A stretch of 64,000 bases of DNA, taken from Micrococcus porci. Its GTDB lineage: Bacteria > Actinomycetota > Actinomycetes > Actinomycetales > Micrococcaceae. Location of the stretch: the NCBI RefSeq assembly GCF_020097155.1, contig NZ_CP083691.1, forward strand, positions 372,001-436,000, in the 5' to 3' direction. The notes under the pieces are model-generated. The model was not told where the DNA came from. It searched no databases and worked only from the letters and a program-made list of their open reading frames with translations. Both the position numbers and the translations under genes were made by a program. Of the stretch, positions 49,712 through 60,086 are shown in pieces. Every line of letters begins with the position of its first letter. Position 1 is the stretch's first letter.

Positions 49712-49748
49712 GCGACATCGCCGCCGTGCAGGCCGGCGGAGATGTCGC
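49712..49748 (+). terminator. Hairpin after pcnA
   Basis: GCGACATC (49712-49719) pairs with GATGTCGC (49741-49748), with an inner CCGCC/GGCGG stem after one mismatch. It lies 15 bp after the stop; no T-run. Confidence 0.45.
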
Positions 49749-49765
49749 CGCGGTGCCGACGGCGA

Positions 49766-50098
49766 GAGCAGGCCGGAGACCTGGGCGGCGATGGTCTGCT
49801 CCATGAGGTTCCGCTTCCGAGCGGCGGGAAGCTGCCGGAGGATGCCCCCGGCGCACAGCGTGGTGATGCCGTGCACGGACGCCCAGAGTCCCACGGCGAG
49901 GGTGAAGACCTGGTCTTCGGTGGCATCCGGCCGCGCGTCGGCCACGAGCGAGCGCAGGAGGTCGAAGGGCCCTTCGGGTCGTGGCTGCGGCCCCTCCGGC
50001 TCGATCGGGTCCTTGCGCGAGAAGGAATGGAACAGCTCGGGCTGCTCCATGCCGAAGGCGAAGTACCCGTGCCCGGCCGCCTCCAGGCGCTGCGGCGG
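49766..50098 (-). pseudogene. TetR-family regulator remnant (C-terminal ligand domain only)
   Basis: One frame reads RLEAAGHGYFAFGMEQPELF through FDLLRSLVADARPD and LAVGLWASVHGITTLCAGGI to IAAQVSGLL, the pattern of TetR C-terminal domains (WASVHGITxL). Upstream in the same frame there is no helix-turn-helix, only 40 low-complexity codons before the divergent fhs gene begins, so the DNA-binding half is gone. No proper stop follows; the frame runs on into the antisense of pcnA. About 110 of the usual 200 residues remain. Confidence 0.72.
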
Positions 50099-50220
50099 CG
50101 CCGCGCTCGGCGGCGGGCTCGTCGCCGCGGCGCGTCGACCCTGACGCCGGACCCGGCACCGCTCCCCGTCCCCGGCCCACGGCGTCCCGCGACGCGGCCG
50201 GGCGGTGCCAGGATGGGGCC

Positions 50221-51999
50221 ATGACCGAGGCCCCTCTCACCGACGCCCAGATCGCCGCCGCCCACCCGATCCGCCCCATCGCCCGGATCGCCGCCGAGGC
50301 GGGGATCGACGAGGAGCTGGTGATCCCCTACGGCCGGCACATGGCCAAGGTGGACGTGCACGCGCTCACCGCCCCGGAGGACGGGCGCGTCGTCCTGGTC
50401 ACCGGCATCTCCCCGACGCCGGCCGGCGAGGGCAAGACCACCGTCACCGTCGGCCTCGCGGACGGGCTGAACCTGCTGGCCGGGCAGGAGGACGCCCCGG
50501 CCGCCGTGGCGGGGGCGCGCGCCGTCGTCGCCCTCCGCGAACCCTCCCTGGGCCCGGTGTTCGGCATCAAGGGCGGCGCTACCGGCGGCGGTCACGCGCA
50601 GGTGGTGCCCATGGAGGACATCAACCTGCACTTCACGGGCGACTTCCACGCCGTCACCTCCGCCCACAACCTGCTGTGCGCGCTCGTGGACAACCACATC
50701 CAGCAGGGCAACGTCCTGGGCATCGATCCGCGGACCGTGAGCATCAAGCGGGCCCTGGACATGAACGACCGCGCCCTGCGCCAGGTCGTCACCGGCCTGG
50801 GCGGGCGCGCCCAGGGCGTGCCGCGCGAGGGCGGGTTCGAGATCACCGTGGCCACGGAGACCATGGCCGTGTTCTGCCTCGCCGCGGACCTCGCCGACCT
50901 CAAGGCCCGCCTCGGCCGGATCACGGTGGGCCAGACCTTCGACGGCGAGCCCGTCACCGCCTCCCAGATCGGGCCCCACGGGGCGCAGGGCGCGATGGCC
51001 GTGCTCCTCAAGGACGCGATGCGCCCCAACCTCGTGCAGACCCTCGGCGGCACCCCCGCGCTCGTGCACGGCGGTCCGTTCGCGAACATCGCCCACGGGG
51101 CCAACTCCGTGATCGCCACCCGCACCGCCCGTCGGCTCGGGGAGATCGTGGTCACCGAGGCCGGGTTCGGCGCGGACCTGGGCGGGCAGAAGTTCATGGA
51201 CCTCACCTCCGTGGCCGGCGGCTTCCCGCCCGCCGCCGTCGTGGTGGTGGCGACCGTGCGCGCCCTCAAGCTGCAGGCCGGGATCTCCCTGACGGACGTG
51301 AAGGCCGGCGTCGCCGCCGCGGCCGAGCGCGCCGGGCGCCCCGCGGCCGAGGTGGAGGCCGAGCACGTGGCCGCCCTCCGCGCCGGCACCGCGAACCTGA
51401 CCCGCCACGTCGAGAACATGCAGTCCTACGGGGCCCCCGTCGTCGTGGCCGTGAACCGCTTCGCCCAGGACGCCGACGCCGAGCTGGACGCCCTGCGCGC
51501 CTGGGGCGCCGAACGCGGCGTGGCCGTGGCCGTCGCGGACGTGCACGGCGGCGGGGGCGAGGGCGCCCTGGAGCTGGCCCGCACCCTCGGCGAGGCGCTG
51601 CCCGCCCCCGGCGCGCCCCAGGCCGAGCTCACCCGGCTGTGGACCGAGGAGATGGACGTCGCCCAGCGGATCGAGGCCGTGGTGCGGCGGATCTACCGCG
51701 GCACCGGCGTCGAGTACTCCGCCGTGGCCCGCCGTCAGCTGCGCGACCTCGCGGACCGCGGCCTCGACCGCCTGCCCGTCTGCCTGGCCAAGACCCAGTA
51801 CTCGTTCTCCGACGACCCCGCCCTGCTGAACGCCCCCGAGGGGTTCACCGTCCACGTCCGCGAGCTGTCCGCGAAGACGGGCGCGGGGTTCGTCGTCGTC
51901 CTCACGGGCGCGGTGATGACCATGCCCGGCCTGCCCGCCTCCCCGGCGGCGGACCGCATGGACGTCTCCGCCGACGGCGTCGTCACCGGCCTCTTCTGA
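50221..51999 (+). CDS. fhs: Formate--tetrahydrofolate ligase
   Basis: 592 residues. It makes 10-formyl-THF from formate, THF and ATP in the cytoplasm. The P-loop TPAGEGKTTVTVGLADGL, the substrate-site segment EPSLGPVFGIKGGATGGGHA and VTEAGFGADLGGQKFMDL are typical. It is about 35 residues longer than many homologues, mostly from internal Ala-rich loops. ATG start; it appears monocistronic. Confidence 0.95.
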   Translation: MTEAPLTDAQIAAAHPIRPIARIAAEAGIDEELVIPYGRHMAKVDVHALTAPEDGRVVLVTGISPTPAGEGKTTVTVGLADGLNLLAGQEDAPAAVAGARAVVALREPSLGPVFGIKGGATGGGHAQVVPMEDINLHFTGDFHAVTSAHNLLCALVDNHIQQGNVLGIDPRTVSIKRALDMNDRALRQVVTGLGGRAQGVPREGGFEITVATETMAVFCLAADLADLKARLGRITVGQTFDGEPVTASQIGPHGAQGAMAVLLKDAMRPNLVQTLGGTPALVHGGPFANIAHGANSVIATRTARRLGEIVVTEAGFGADLGGQKFMDLTSVAGGFPPAAVVVVATVRALKLQAGISLTDVKAGVAAAAERAGRPAAEVEAEHVAALRAGTANLTRHVENMQSYGAPVVVAVNRFAQDADAELDALRAWGAERGVAVAVADVHGGGGEGALELARTLGEALPAPGAPQAELTRLWTEEMDVAQRIEAVVRRIYRGTGVEYSAVARRQLRDLADRGLDRLPVCLAKTQYSFSDDPALLNAPEGFTVHVRELSAKTGAGFVVVLTGAVMTMPGLPASPAADRMDVSADGVVTGLF

Positions 52000-52098
52000 T
52001 CCCGGCCTGCGCGGAGGCCGGGACGGCGCGCGCGGGGGCCGGGACGGAATCGTGATCTCGGTGGCTTGGCGCCGCCGGGTGTGCGGATGGGATGATCG

Positions 52099-54207
52099 AT
52101 GACCGTGAGCACCTCGGACCACCACGCCGCCCGCCCCGCCCCCCGCCATGCGCAGGCCGCGCTCGCGGACGGGCCGGCCCCGCGCACGGGGCTCCGCGTC
52201 AGCCGCGGCCCCGGTCGCATCACGGCCCTCGACGGGCTGCGCGGCATCGCCGTGCTCGCCGTGCTGGTCTTCCACGCCTGGCCCGAGGCCCTGCCGGGCG
52301 GGTTCGTGGGCGTGGACATGTTCTTCGTGCTCTCCGGCTTCCTGATCACCACCGGCCTGGTCCGCGGCGTGGACGCCGGCAAGGGGCTGCGGCTGCCGTC
52401 CTTCTGGATGCGCCGCATCCGCCGCCTGGTGCCCGCCATGGTGGTGGCGCTCGTGGCCTGCACCGCCCTGGCCTGGCTGGCCGTGGCGGAGTTCCCCACG
52501 GGGCTGGGGCGGCAGTGGCTGGGCGCCCTGACCTACACCAGCAACTGGCTGATGATCTTCGACGGCGGCGACTACTTCGACCGCGCGTCCCCGCCCCTGT
52601 TCGAGCACCTGTGGTCCCTGGCCATCGAGGAGCAGTTCTACGTGCTCTGGCCGCTGATCATCGGCGGGCTGTGCCTGGTCGTGCGTCCGAAGCGGGACAC
52701 CTACGCCTCCGGGCGTGTGGCGGACCGCCGCCGGATCCTCGTGGTGCTGGTGGTGGCGCTGGCCTCCGCGGCGGGCATGGTGCTCGGCTCCCTCGGCGGG
52801 GCGGACCAGACCCGTCTGTACTTCGGCACGGACACCCACGCCTTCGGCCTGCTGCTCGGCGCGTGCGTGTCCATGGGCCTGGCCCACGTCCCGCGCCCCG
52901 AGCACGGCGGCCCCGAGCTCCGCACCGGCCCCGCGCGCACCGCCGCGGCGTGGCTGGCCGTCGTCGTGCTGTTCACCGGCTTCGCCCTCGTGGACGGCAC
53001 CCAGGACGCCACCTACCGCGGCGTGCTCGTGGGGCTGGCCGCCGTCGTCGCGTTCATCGTGTGGCACGTGGCCCAGGGCGACCGACGCGACTCCCTCTCC
53101 CGTGCGCTCGGGAACCCGTTCCTGCGCTGGTGGGGCCGTCGGTCCTACGCGGCGTACCTGTGGCACTGGCCGCTGCTGGTGATCATGCGGATCGTGGTGC
53201 CGGTGGACGCCCCGTCCTGGGCCGAGCCCGTGGCGGCCGGCGCCGTGCTGCTGCTGACCGCCGGAATCGCCGACCTCTCCAGCCGGTACTTCGAGGAGCC
53301 CATCCTCCAGAAGGGCTTCCGCGGGGCGTTCGGCGGCTGGGGCGACGCGGCCCGGCGCGCGTTCGGCGGCGCCTTCGGCCCCGGCGGGCGCCTGGCGGCC
53401 GGGGCGACGGCGCTGGCCCTGGTGGCCGTGCCCGTCGCCGCCGTGGCGGCCGTGGCGCACTCGCCCGCGCAGACGCAGCTCCAGGAGGACATCCAGGCCG
53501 CCGAGCAGTCCCTGCAGGACGCGCAGGCGCAGCAGCAGGCCCAGCTCGAGGCGCGCCGCTCCGCGCAGGCGGAGAAGTCCAAGGACGCGGAGGCCGGCGG
53601 GGCCGAGGCGACGGGTTCGGCCGGGGCCTCCGCGAGCCCGTCCGGGTCCACGCTGGGCGACCCGCAGGTCACCCGCCCCGAGTTCACGCAGGAGGAGCTC
53701 ACGGCCTCCCTGCCGCCCTCCGACGTGGGCTCTCGCACCACCCTGATCGGCGACTCCGTGGCCCTCTCCGCCGCCCCCGCGCTCCTCGAGGAGATGCCCG
53801 GGATCGTGGTGGACGCCAAGGTCGGCTTCCAGATCTGGGACGCCGCGGACAAGATCCGCGCCATGGACCGCGAGGGCACCCTCGGGGACGTCGTGGTCCT
53901 CTCCCTGGGCGCCAACGGCACCGCCGGCCGGGGGGACTGGGACAAGATCCGTCAGGCGGTCGGCCCGGACCGGCTGCTCGTCGTCGTCGTGCCCCACGGG
54001 CCGATGTCCTGGATCGAGGACGCCCAGCGGAAGGCCGTGGAGCAGGCGGAGGCCCACCCCGACCAGGTGGTCCTGGCCGACTGGGAGGCCGCCTCCACGT
54101 ACGTCCCCGGCTGGTCCGCGGACGGCGTGCACCCGGGCCACGAGGGCCAGGGGATCTACGCGCAGCTGATCCGCCTGACCGTCGAGGAGCGCCTCGGCCT
54201 GCGCTGA
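52099..54207 (+). CDS. OatA-like acyltransferase (AT3 membrane domain plus SGNH domain)
   Basis: 702 residues. A ten-helix acyltransferase-3 domain (about 30-440) has ITALDGLRGIAVLAVLVFHA, VDMFFVLSGFLIT and HLWSLAIEEQFYVLWPL. A coiled-coil-like Gln/Ala-rich linker (about 450-510) leads to an extracellular SGNH esterase-type domain with the Ser block GDSVALSA, the GANG block and the DGVHPGHEG catalytic Asp-His. Such proteins O-acetylate peptidoglycan or surface glycans, which in other bacteria can give lysozyme resistance. The acceptor here is unknown. Confidence 0.88.
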   Translation: MTVSTSDHHAARPAPRHAQAALADGPAPRTGLRVSRGPGRITALDGLRGIAVLAVLVFHAWPEALPGGFVGVDMFFVLSGFLITTGLVRGVDAGKGLRLPSFWMRRIRRLVPAMVVALVACTALAWLAVAEFPTGLGRQWLGALTYTSNWLMIFDGGDYFDRASPPLFEHLWSLAIEEQFYVLWPLIIGGLCLVVRPKRDTYASGRVADRRRILVVLVVALASAAGMVLGSLGGADQTRLYFGTDTHAFGLLLGACVSMGLAHVPRPEHGGPELRTGPARTAAAWLAVVVLFTGFALVDGTQDATYRGVLVGLAAVVAFIVWHVAQGDRRDSLSRALGNPFLRWWGRRSYAAYLWHWPLLVIMRIVVPVDAPSWAEPVAAGAVLLLTAGIADLSSRYFEEPILQKGFRGAFGGWGDAARRAFGGAFGPGGRLAAGATALALVAVPVAAVAAVAHSPAQTQLQEDIQAAEQSLQDAQAQQQAQLEARRSAQAEKSKDAEAGGAEATGSAGASASPSGSTLGDPQVTRPEFTQEELTASLPPSDVGSRTTLIGDSVALSAAPALLEEMPGIVVDAKVGFQIWDAADKIRAMDREGTLGDVVVLSLGANGTAGRGDWDKIRQAVGPDRLLVVVVPHGPMSWIEDAQRKAVEQAEAHPDQVVLADWEAASTYVPGWSADGVHPGHEGQGIYAQLIRLTVEERLGLR

Positions 54208-54225
54208 GCCGCCGCGCCCGGGCAC

Positions 54226-54267
54226 GGCGACGCCCCCACCCTCCGCGGGGAGGATGGGGGCGTCGCC
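54226..54267. terminator. Bidirectional hairpin between acyltransferase and ino1
   Basis: A 13-bp perfect stem (54226-54238 with 54255-54267) in the convergent gap. Confidence 0.75.
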
Positions 54268-54320
54268 GTCCGGGGCCGAGGGCCCGGTCAGCGCTGCGGC
54301 TGTCCGGGGCGCTGTGCCGC

Positions 54321-55406
54321 TCAGCGCTCGATGTCGCCGCGGATGAAGGCCTCCACGAGCTCGTGCGCCTCGTCGTCGGCGTGCTGCACGGGCGGGGACT
54401 TCATGAAGTAGGAGGACGCGGAGAGGATCGGGCCGCCGATGCCGCGGTCCAGGGCGATCTTCGCGGCGCGCACGGCGTCGATGATCACGCCGGCCGAGTT
54501 CGGGGAGTCCCAGACCTCGAGCTTGTACTCCAGGGACACCGGGGCGTCGCCGAAGTTGCGGCCCTCGAGGCGCACGAACGCCCACTTGCGGTCGTCCAGC
54601 CAGGCCACGTAGTCCGACGGGCCGATGTGCACGTCCTTCTCGGCGAGCTCGGCGGAGGTGTTGGAGGTGACGGCCTGCGTCTTGGAGATCTTCTTGGACT
54701 CCAGGCGCTCGCGCTCGAGCATGTTCTTGAAGTCCATGTTGCCGCCGACGTTCAGCTGGTACGTGCGGTCCAGGGTGACGCCGCGGTCCTCGAACAGCTT
54801 GGCCATCACGCGGTGGGTGATGGTCGCGCCGATCTGGGACTTGATGTCGTCGCCCACGATCGGCACGCCGGCCTCGGTGAACTTGTCCGCCCACTCCTGG
54901 GTGCCCGCGATGAACACGGGGAGGGCGTTGACGAAGGCGACCTTCGCGTCGATCGCGCACTGCGCGTAGAACTTGTCCGCCTCCTCGGAGCCCACGGGCA
55001 GGTAGGAGACGAGCACGTCCACCTTCGCGTCCTTGAGCGCCTGGACGACGTCCACGGGCTCGGCGGAGGACTCCTCGATGGTCTCGCGGTAGTACTTGCC
55101 CAGGCCGTCGAGCGTCGGGCCGCGCTGCACGGTCACGCCGGTGGCGGGCACGTCGGAGATCTTGATGGTGTTGTTCTCGGACGCGAGGATCGCCTCGGAC
55201 AGGTCCAGCCCGACCTTCTTCGCGTCGACGTCGAACGCGGCCACGAACTCGAGGTCGGAGACGTGGTAGTCCCCGAACTGCACGTGCATCAGGCCCGGCA
55301 CGGTGTCCGACGCCTGGGCGTCCTTGTAGTACTCGACGCCCTGGATCAGGGACGTCGCACAGTTGCCCACGCCGGCGATGGCGACGCGGATGGGGTTCTC
55401 GGCCAC
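54321..55406 (-). CDS. ino1: Inositol-3-phosphate synthase
   Basis: 361 residues. Converts glucose 6-phosphate to myo-inositol 3-phosphate with NAD, the first step toward phosphatidylinositol and mycothiol in actinobacteria. NAD-binding [19 protein letters not shown], the catalytic region [14 protein letters not shown] and [20 protein letters not shown] are family marks. The GTG at 55406 with GAGGAGAGA upstream is the start; the longer frame upstream is not conserved-looking. Divergent from a GT87 glycosyltransferase, an arrangement close to the mycobacterial ino1 locus. Confidence 0.95.
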   Translation of the reverse strand: MAENPIRVAIAGVGNCATSLIQGVEYYKDAQASDTVPGLMHVQFGDYHVSDLEFVAAFDVDAKKVGLDLSEAILASENNTIKISDVPATGVTVQRGPTLDGLGKYYRETIEESSAEPVDVVQALKDAKVDVLVSYLPVGSEEADKFYAQCAIDAKVAFVNALPVFIAGTQEWADKFTEAGVPIVGDDIKSQIGATITHRVMAKLFEDRGVTLDRTYQLNVGGNMDFKNMLERERLESKKISKTQAVTSNTSAELAEKDVHIGPSDYVAWLDDRKWAFVRLEGRNFGDAPVSLEYKLEVWDSPNSAGVIIDAVRAAKIALDRGIGGPILSASSYFMKSPPVQHADDEAHELVEAFIRGDIER

Positions 55407-55580
55407 GATCAGGCTCTCTCCTCTTGTTCCGTGGGCGGGCGCGGGGCGCGGCGAGCGCGCGGGCTCCGCCAAGGGAGCTCGCACCCGGGTGTGGATCGGA
55501 CCCAGCTTACGCCGCGTGACGCGGGCCGACCCGGCCGCGAGAGGGCCGTACGGAGTCCCGCGGCTTCCTAGGATGGGGGC

Positions 55581-57215
55581 ATGTCCTCGTCCCCCGCGCC
55601 CGGCGCCGCCCCCGACGATCCGCCCGCTCCCGCCCCGCAGGCGCGGCCGGACGTCCCCGTGGGAGCGCACCGCGCGCCGCGGCACGCCCTCACGACGCCG
55701 CCCCCCGGTTCCGCTGAGGGCGCACCGTCGGCGGGGTCCGGGGCGGTGGAGTCCGACGAGGCGACCCCCGAGGGGGAGGTGGACCCGCGCGTCGTGCCGG
55801 CGCCGGGGGACCGGGGCGGACGCTTCGCGATCCCGGGGGGCCTGGCGGCCAACGGCCGGGGTCGCGGAACCGGCGCGTGGGCGGGGCCCGTGGCCCTGAC
55901 GGCCCTGCTAGTGGCGCTGGGGGCGATCGCCACGGTGCTCCAGAAGTCGCCGTGCCTGCTGCACGGCTGGGGTGCGCCGAACGTCTACTACGCGGGCTGC
56001 TACTCGGACTGGGCCGCGCTCTACGGCGGGCGCGGGTTCGCCGCGGACCCCTGGGCGCCGTTCCAGGCCGGATCCACGTTCGAGTACCCGGTGCTGATGT
56101 CCCTGGTGGCCTCCGTGGGGGCGCAGCTCACGCAGTGGCTGCCGTTCCCGGCGAGCGTGGGCACCGTGGTGTTCTGGTGCGTGAACCTGCTGTTCGTCGT
56201 CGGGCTGTGGGCGGCCACCGCCGTGCTCACCGTGCGCACGGCGGGCCGGCGCTGGACGGACGGGCTCATGGTGGCGGTCGCCCCGGGGATCATCCTGGCG
56301 GGCACCGTCAACTGGGACCTGTGGGCCGTGGCGCTCATGGCCTGGGGCATGTGGGTGTGGCTCCGCGGGCGGCCCGGCTGGGCCGGCGTGCTGTTCGGCC
56401 TGGGCGCCGCCACCAAGCTGTACCCGCTGCTGATCCTCGGCCCCCTCCTCATCCTGGCCGTGCGCTCACGCCGCTTCGGGCCCTTCCTGAAGGCCACGGG
56501 GGGCGCCGTGGCCGCGTGGCTGGCCGTGAACCTGCCCCTGATGCTGACCCACTTCGAGTCCTGGAAGGTGTTCTTCACCTTCTCCGCAGAGCGCGGCCCG
56601 GGGCTCTCCAGCGTGTGGCACGCGTGGGACGTCGTCGCCGCGCAGGCCGGCTGGGCGGCGGTGCCCGACGAGCGGCTGGGCATGTACGCCTACGGCGCGT
56701 TCGCGGTGTGCTGCCTCGGGATCTTCGTGCTCGGCGTGGTCGCGAAGCGCCCGCCGCGGCTGGCGCAGCTGACGTTCCTGGTGGTCGCCGCGTTCGTGCT
56801 GACCAACAAGGTGTACTCCCCGCAGTTCGTGATCTGGCTGATCCCGCTGATGGCGCTGGCCCTGCCCCGCTGGAAGGACTTCTGGGTGTGGCAGACCGTG
56901 GAGGCGCTGCACTTCTTCGCCGTCTGGATGTACCTGGCCAAGGGGGCCTCCGGGTCCATGCCGCAGCACTCCATGGACGACTCTGTGTACGTGGCCGCGA
57001 TCCTCGCCCACATGCTGGCCGTCCTCTGGCTGTGCGCCCGCGTGGTCCTGGAGATCCTCGACCCCGACGACGACCTCGTCCGCGGCCCGGGCGGCGATCC
57101 CGCCCGGGACCCCGAGGACCCCTCCGCGGGCCCGGCAGACCCGGGGATGACGGGCGTGCGCCCGGTGCGCGAGGCCGTGGCCGCCGGGGTGGGGGCGGCC
57201 TCGGCTCAGGCGTAG
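55581..57215 (+). CDS. GT87-family membrane glycosyltransferase
   Basis: 544 residues. About ten membrane helices after a disordered N-terminus of 105 residues rich in Pro and Ala. The segments [37 protein letters not shown] and [20 protein letters not shown] match the polyprenyl-phosphate-mannose-dependent mannosyltransferase group (GT87, formerly DUF2029). It probably adds mannose to a lipoglycan or wall glycan outside the membrane; the acceptor is unknown. Its last 10 bp overlap the convergent gene at 57206-57529. Confidence 0.85.
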   Translation: MSSSPAPGAAPDDPPAPAPQARPDVPVGAHRAPRHALTTPPPGSAEGAPSAGSGAVESDEATPEGEVDPRVVPAPGDRGGRFAIPGGLAANGRGRGTGAWAGPVALTALLVALGAIATVLQKSPCLLHGWGAPNVYYAGCYSDWAALYGGRGFAADPWAPFQAGSTFEYPVLMSLVASVGAQLTQWLPFPASVGTVVFWCVNLLFVVGLWAATAVLTVRTAGRRWTDGLMVAVAPGIILAGTVNWDLWAVALMAWGMWVWLRGRPGWAGVLFGLGAATKLYPLLILGPLLILAVRSRRFGPFLKATGGAVAAWLAVNLPLMLTHFESWKVFFTFSAERGPGLSSVWHAWDVVAAQAGWAAVPDERLGMYAYGAFAVCCLGIFVLGVVAKRPPRLAQLTFLVVAAFVLTNKVYSPQFVIWLIPLMALALPRWKDFWVWQTVEALHFFAVWMYLAKGASGSMPQHSMDDSVYVAAILAHMLAVLWLCARVVLEILDPDDDLVRGPGGDPARDPEDPSAGPADPGMTGVRPVREAVAAGVGAASAQA

Positions 57216-57529
57216 TCCCAGCGGTGCACGGGACAGTCGGGGTCCGGGACCGCGCCGTCCTCGCACGTGCAGCGGGCGCCCGAGGCCACGGTGGCGGCCT
57301 TCATCTGCTCCCGCCACGCCGCGTGCGGATCCTGCGCCGGGTCCGCGGGGAGCCGGCCGGGGGAGGGGGCGCCGTCGCCGTCGGGGAGCGCGGAGGCGTG
57401 CCCGGGGCCGTCCGGGAGGCGGTCCCGGTCCCGGGTGAAGCCCATCCGCACGATCAGCCACCCGCCCACGGCCCACAGCACGAACAGCGCAGCGCCGACG
57501 CCGGCGACCAGCAGGACCTCGTTCGGCAC
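57206..57529 (-). CDS. Hypothetical single-helix membrane protein
   Basis: 107 residues from a GTG with AAGGAG upstream. One N-terminal membrane helix (about 4-26, EVLLVAGVGAALFVLWAVGG), a Pro/Asp-rich middle and a conserved-looking C-terminus with CTCEDGAVPDPDCPVHRW, whose Cys/His residues might bind a metal. The function is unknown. Overlaps the convergent glycosyltransferase gene by 10 bp. Confidence 0.65.
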   Translation of the reverse strand: MPNEVLLVAGVGAALFVLWAVGGWLIVRMGFTRDRDRLPDGPGHASALPDGDGAPSPGRLPADPAQDPHAAWREQMKAATVASGARCTCEDGAVPDPDCPVHRWDYA

Positions 57530-57592
57530 GGGCGGGCTCCTTCGGGAGGGGACGGGGTCCCTCCAGCGTAGGCGCGCGGTAGCGTCAGGACC

Positions 57593-59050
57593 ATGAGCAC
57601 CGTGACCTCCGAGAGCACCGTGACCGCCGCCGTTCCGGGCGCGCCCGCCCTCTCCGCGCACCTGCAGGACCTGGCCGCGTTCGTGCAGGCCTCCCCGTCC
57701 AGCTTCCACGCGGCCGCGGAGGTCGCCCGCCGCCTCGAGGCCGTCGGCTTCACCCGCGTGGACCCCGCGCAGGACCTGCCCGCCGCTCCCGGCGGCTACG
57801 TCAGCGTCACCGACGGCGCCGTCCTCGCCTGGATCCTCCCTGAGGCCCTGGCGGAGCGCGCCGCCGACGCCGTGCCCGTGTTCCGGCTGCTCGGCGCGCA
57901 CACCGACTCCCCCGGGTTCAAGCTCAAGCCGCAGCACCTCACCGTCACCGCCGACGGCTGGGTGCAGGCCGGCGTCGAGGTCTACGGCGGGCCCCTGCTG
58001 AACTCCTGGCTGGACCGCGAGCTGCGGTTCGCCGGGCGGCTGGCACTCGCGGACGGCCGCCAGGTGCTGGCCGCCACCGGCCCCGTGGGGCGCATCCCGC
58101 AGCTGGCCATCCACCTGGACCGCTCCGCCAACGACGACCTCACCCTCGGCCGCCAGCGGCACACCCAGCCGATCGTCGCCGCGGTGGCCGGCGCCCCGGA
58201 CGCCGCGGGCACGGACGCCGCCGACGGCGCCTCGGCCGATCCCGTCGTGCGCCTCACCGGCGACATCCTCGAGCTGCTCGCCGCGCAGGCCGGCGTCGAC
58301 CCCGCCGAGGTGCGCGGGGCGGACGTCGTGGTCGCGGACGCCCAGCAGGGCGGCGCGTTCGGCGCCAACGGCGAGTTCTTCGCCTGCGGGCGGCTCGACA
58401 ACCTCTCCTCCGTGCACGCCGGGCTCCGCGCCCTCGAGTCCCTCGCCGCCGACGCCGACCGGGCCGGGCGGGGCGTCGTCGTCGCCGAGGGCGTGGCGGG
58501 GGAGGCCGCGGGCGCCCCGGTGATCCCCGTGCTCGCCGCGTTCGACCACGAGGAGGTCGGCTCCGCGACCCGCACCGGAGCCGGCGGCCCGCTGCTGGAG
58601 GAGCTCATGGGCCGCCTGCTGTCGGCGTGCGGGGTGACCGGCCAGGGCGCGGCGCGCTCGCGGGCCGGCTCCTGGCTGCTCTCCGCCGACGCCGGCCACC
58701 TCGTCCACCCGAACTACACGGAGCGGCACGACCCCGTGAACCACCCGCGCGTGAACCACGGGCCGCTGCTGAAGATCAACGCGAACCAGCGCTACTCCAC
58801 GGACGCCGCGGGGGAGGCCGCGTTCGCGCGGTGGTGCGCGGCGGCGGGGGTGCCGTTCCAGCGGTTCGTCTCGAACAACGACGTCCCGTGCGGGTCCACG
58901 ATCGGCCCGATCTCCGCGACGCGCCTGGGCGTGCGCACCGTGGACGTGGGCATCGGCCTGCTGTCCATGCACTCCGCGCGGGAGATGTGCGGCGCGGACG
59001 ACCCCGCCCGCCTGGCCGCCGTGGCGCGCGCCTTCTTCGCGGGGGTGTGA
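57593..59050 (+). CDS. M18-family metalloaminopeptidase
   Basis: 485 residues. The two-metal site is visible: LGAHTDSPGFKLKP (His, Asp), FACGRLDNLSSVHAG (bridging Asp), FDHEEVGSATRTGAGGPLLE (Glu pair) and the C-terminal MHSAREMCGADD (His). M18 enzymes remove acidic N-terminal residues. Length is normal. It is divergent from the small membrane protein, with 63 bp between. Confidence 0.93.
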   Translation: MSTVTSESTVTAAVPGAPALSAHLQDLAAFVQASPSSFHAAAEVARRLEAVGFTRVDPAQDLPAAPGGYVSVTDGAVLAWILPEALAERAADAVPVFRLLGAHTDSPGFKLKPQHLTVTADGWVQAGVEVYGGPLLNSWLDRELRFAGRLALADGRQVLAATGPVGRIPQLAIHLDRSANDDLTLGRQRHTQPIVAAVAGAPDAAGTDAADGASADPVVRLTGDILELLAAQAGVDPAEVRGADVVVADAQQGGAFGANGEFFACGRLDNLSSVHAGLRALESLAADADRAGRGVVVAEGVAGEAAGAPVIPVLAAFDHEEVGSATRTGAGGPLLEELMGRLLSACGVTGQGAARSRAGSWLLSADAGHLVHPNYTERHDPVNHPRVNHGPLLKINANQRYSTDAAGEAAFARWCAAAGVPFQRFVSNNDVPCGSTIGPISATRLGVRTVDVGIGLLSMHSAREMCGADDPARLAAVARAFFAGV

Positions 59051-59109
59051 GGGGGCGGAGGCTGAGGGGGCGGGACCGCGCGGCGGAGCCCGGCCGCGTA
59101 CCTCCCCAT

Positions 59110-59166
59110 CGAGTGGCTTCGCGTTCCGCCTGATCGGCGCGATCCGGTGGAACGCGAAGCCACTCG
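59110..59166. repeat. Perfect 18-bp inverted repeat between aminopeptidase and DUF559 remnant
   Basis: CGAGTGGCTTCGCGTTCC (59110-59127) is repeated exactly in reverse complement at 59149-59166 with a 21-nt loop. It lies in the convergent gap and could end both transcripts, but the stem is less GC-rich than the other terminators here. Confidence 0.85.
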
Positions 59167-59169
59167 ACG

Positions 59170-60086
59170 TCAGCATGACCACCGGGCGAGGGCGGCGCCC
59201 AGCCGGCCCAGGAACACCTCCCACCCCTGCGGCGTCCAGACGTCGCGGTCCACTCGCAGCACCACCCAGCCCAGGGCGCGCAGCTCCTCGTCACGGCGCA
59301 TGTCCCGCCGGTACTGGTCAGCATCCTCGAAGTGGTGGGCCCCCTCGTACTCGATGGCGACGCGCGCCTCGCGCCACACCAGGTCACGGGGCCCGTCCAC
59401 CTCGTTGCGCCCGTCCGTCTGTCCGGGCCCAGGGGCACGCGCACGTTGAGTTCCGGCTCCGGCACTCCCGCCGCCACGAGCCGAAGCCGCAGGCGGGACT
59501 CCATCGGAGAGTCGGAGCCGGAGCGCGTGTGCTCGAGCGCCGCGAGGATCCGCCGTTTCCCGCGCAGGTTCGCCCTCCCCTCGACGACGGCGCGCAGCCC
59601 GGTGAGGTCGGCGAGCGGGTGCGCCACGGGGAGGGCGGCCTCGCCGCGGGGGCCGTCAGGCCGGCGCAGCAGGGAGTCCCCGGCGATGGTCAGCTCCTCC
59701 ACGCCGAGACCGCCCGCTGCGAGATCGGTCCAGGTCCACGCCGGAGACGTCACTGACCATGCCGCCCGGCCCGCGCCCATCTCCCAAACATGCTCCGCCG
59801 CCAGTGTCATGCGGTGGCCGACGACGCCCGCGCGCAGGGGCCGCTGCCGCCCGCGCAGCCGAGTCACGTGGGCCTCCTGCGGACTTGCCGAAGGGAGCCA
59901 GATGCCCCACAGTGCGGCGGCGGTGGCGTGGGTGACGACGACGCTGCGATCCGCACGGGCCACCGCGACCGCCAGCTCGGCCGGGGTCGGCTCCTCGCCG
60001 CGGCGCCGCGCATCGCGGGGGTCGACGGGCCGGGCGTCCGGGGCACCCCGGCCCGGCCGGCCCGGGTGGCATAGTCCACAGCCCAC
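59170..60086 (-). pseudogene. DUF559/AbiEi-like protein, frameshifted and N-terminally truncated
   Basis: The upstream part reads RSVVVTHATAAALWGIWLPS through WTWTDLAAGGLGVEELTIAG to PEPELNVRVPLGP in one frame. The rest, GRNEVDGPRDLVWREARVAI then EYEGAHHFEDADQYRRDMRR and LGWVVLRVDRDVW, is in another; an indel near 59420-59440 separates them. Intact relatives carry a helix-turn-helix-like N-terminus of about 45 residues before the point where similarity begins, and that is missing too. The C-terminal DUF559 part is an endonuclease-like (Vsr/PD-(D/E)XK-type) fold. A sequencing error could explain the shift, but not the missing start. Confidence 0.75.

Noticed and set aside
49561..54960. 1799-residue open frame on the minus strand
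   Set aside because: It runs antisense through fhs and the acyltransferase gene, both with clear motifs. Its product is low-complexity Gly/Arg/His/Val, the usual shadow of GC-rich coding DNA.
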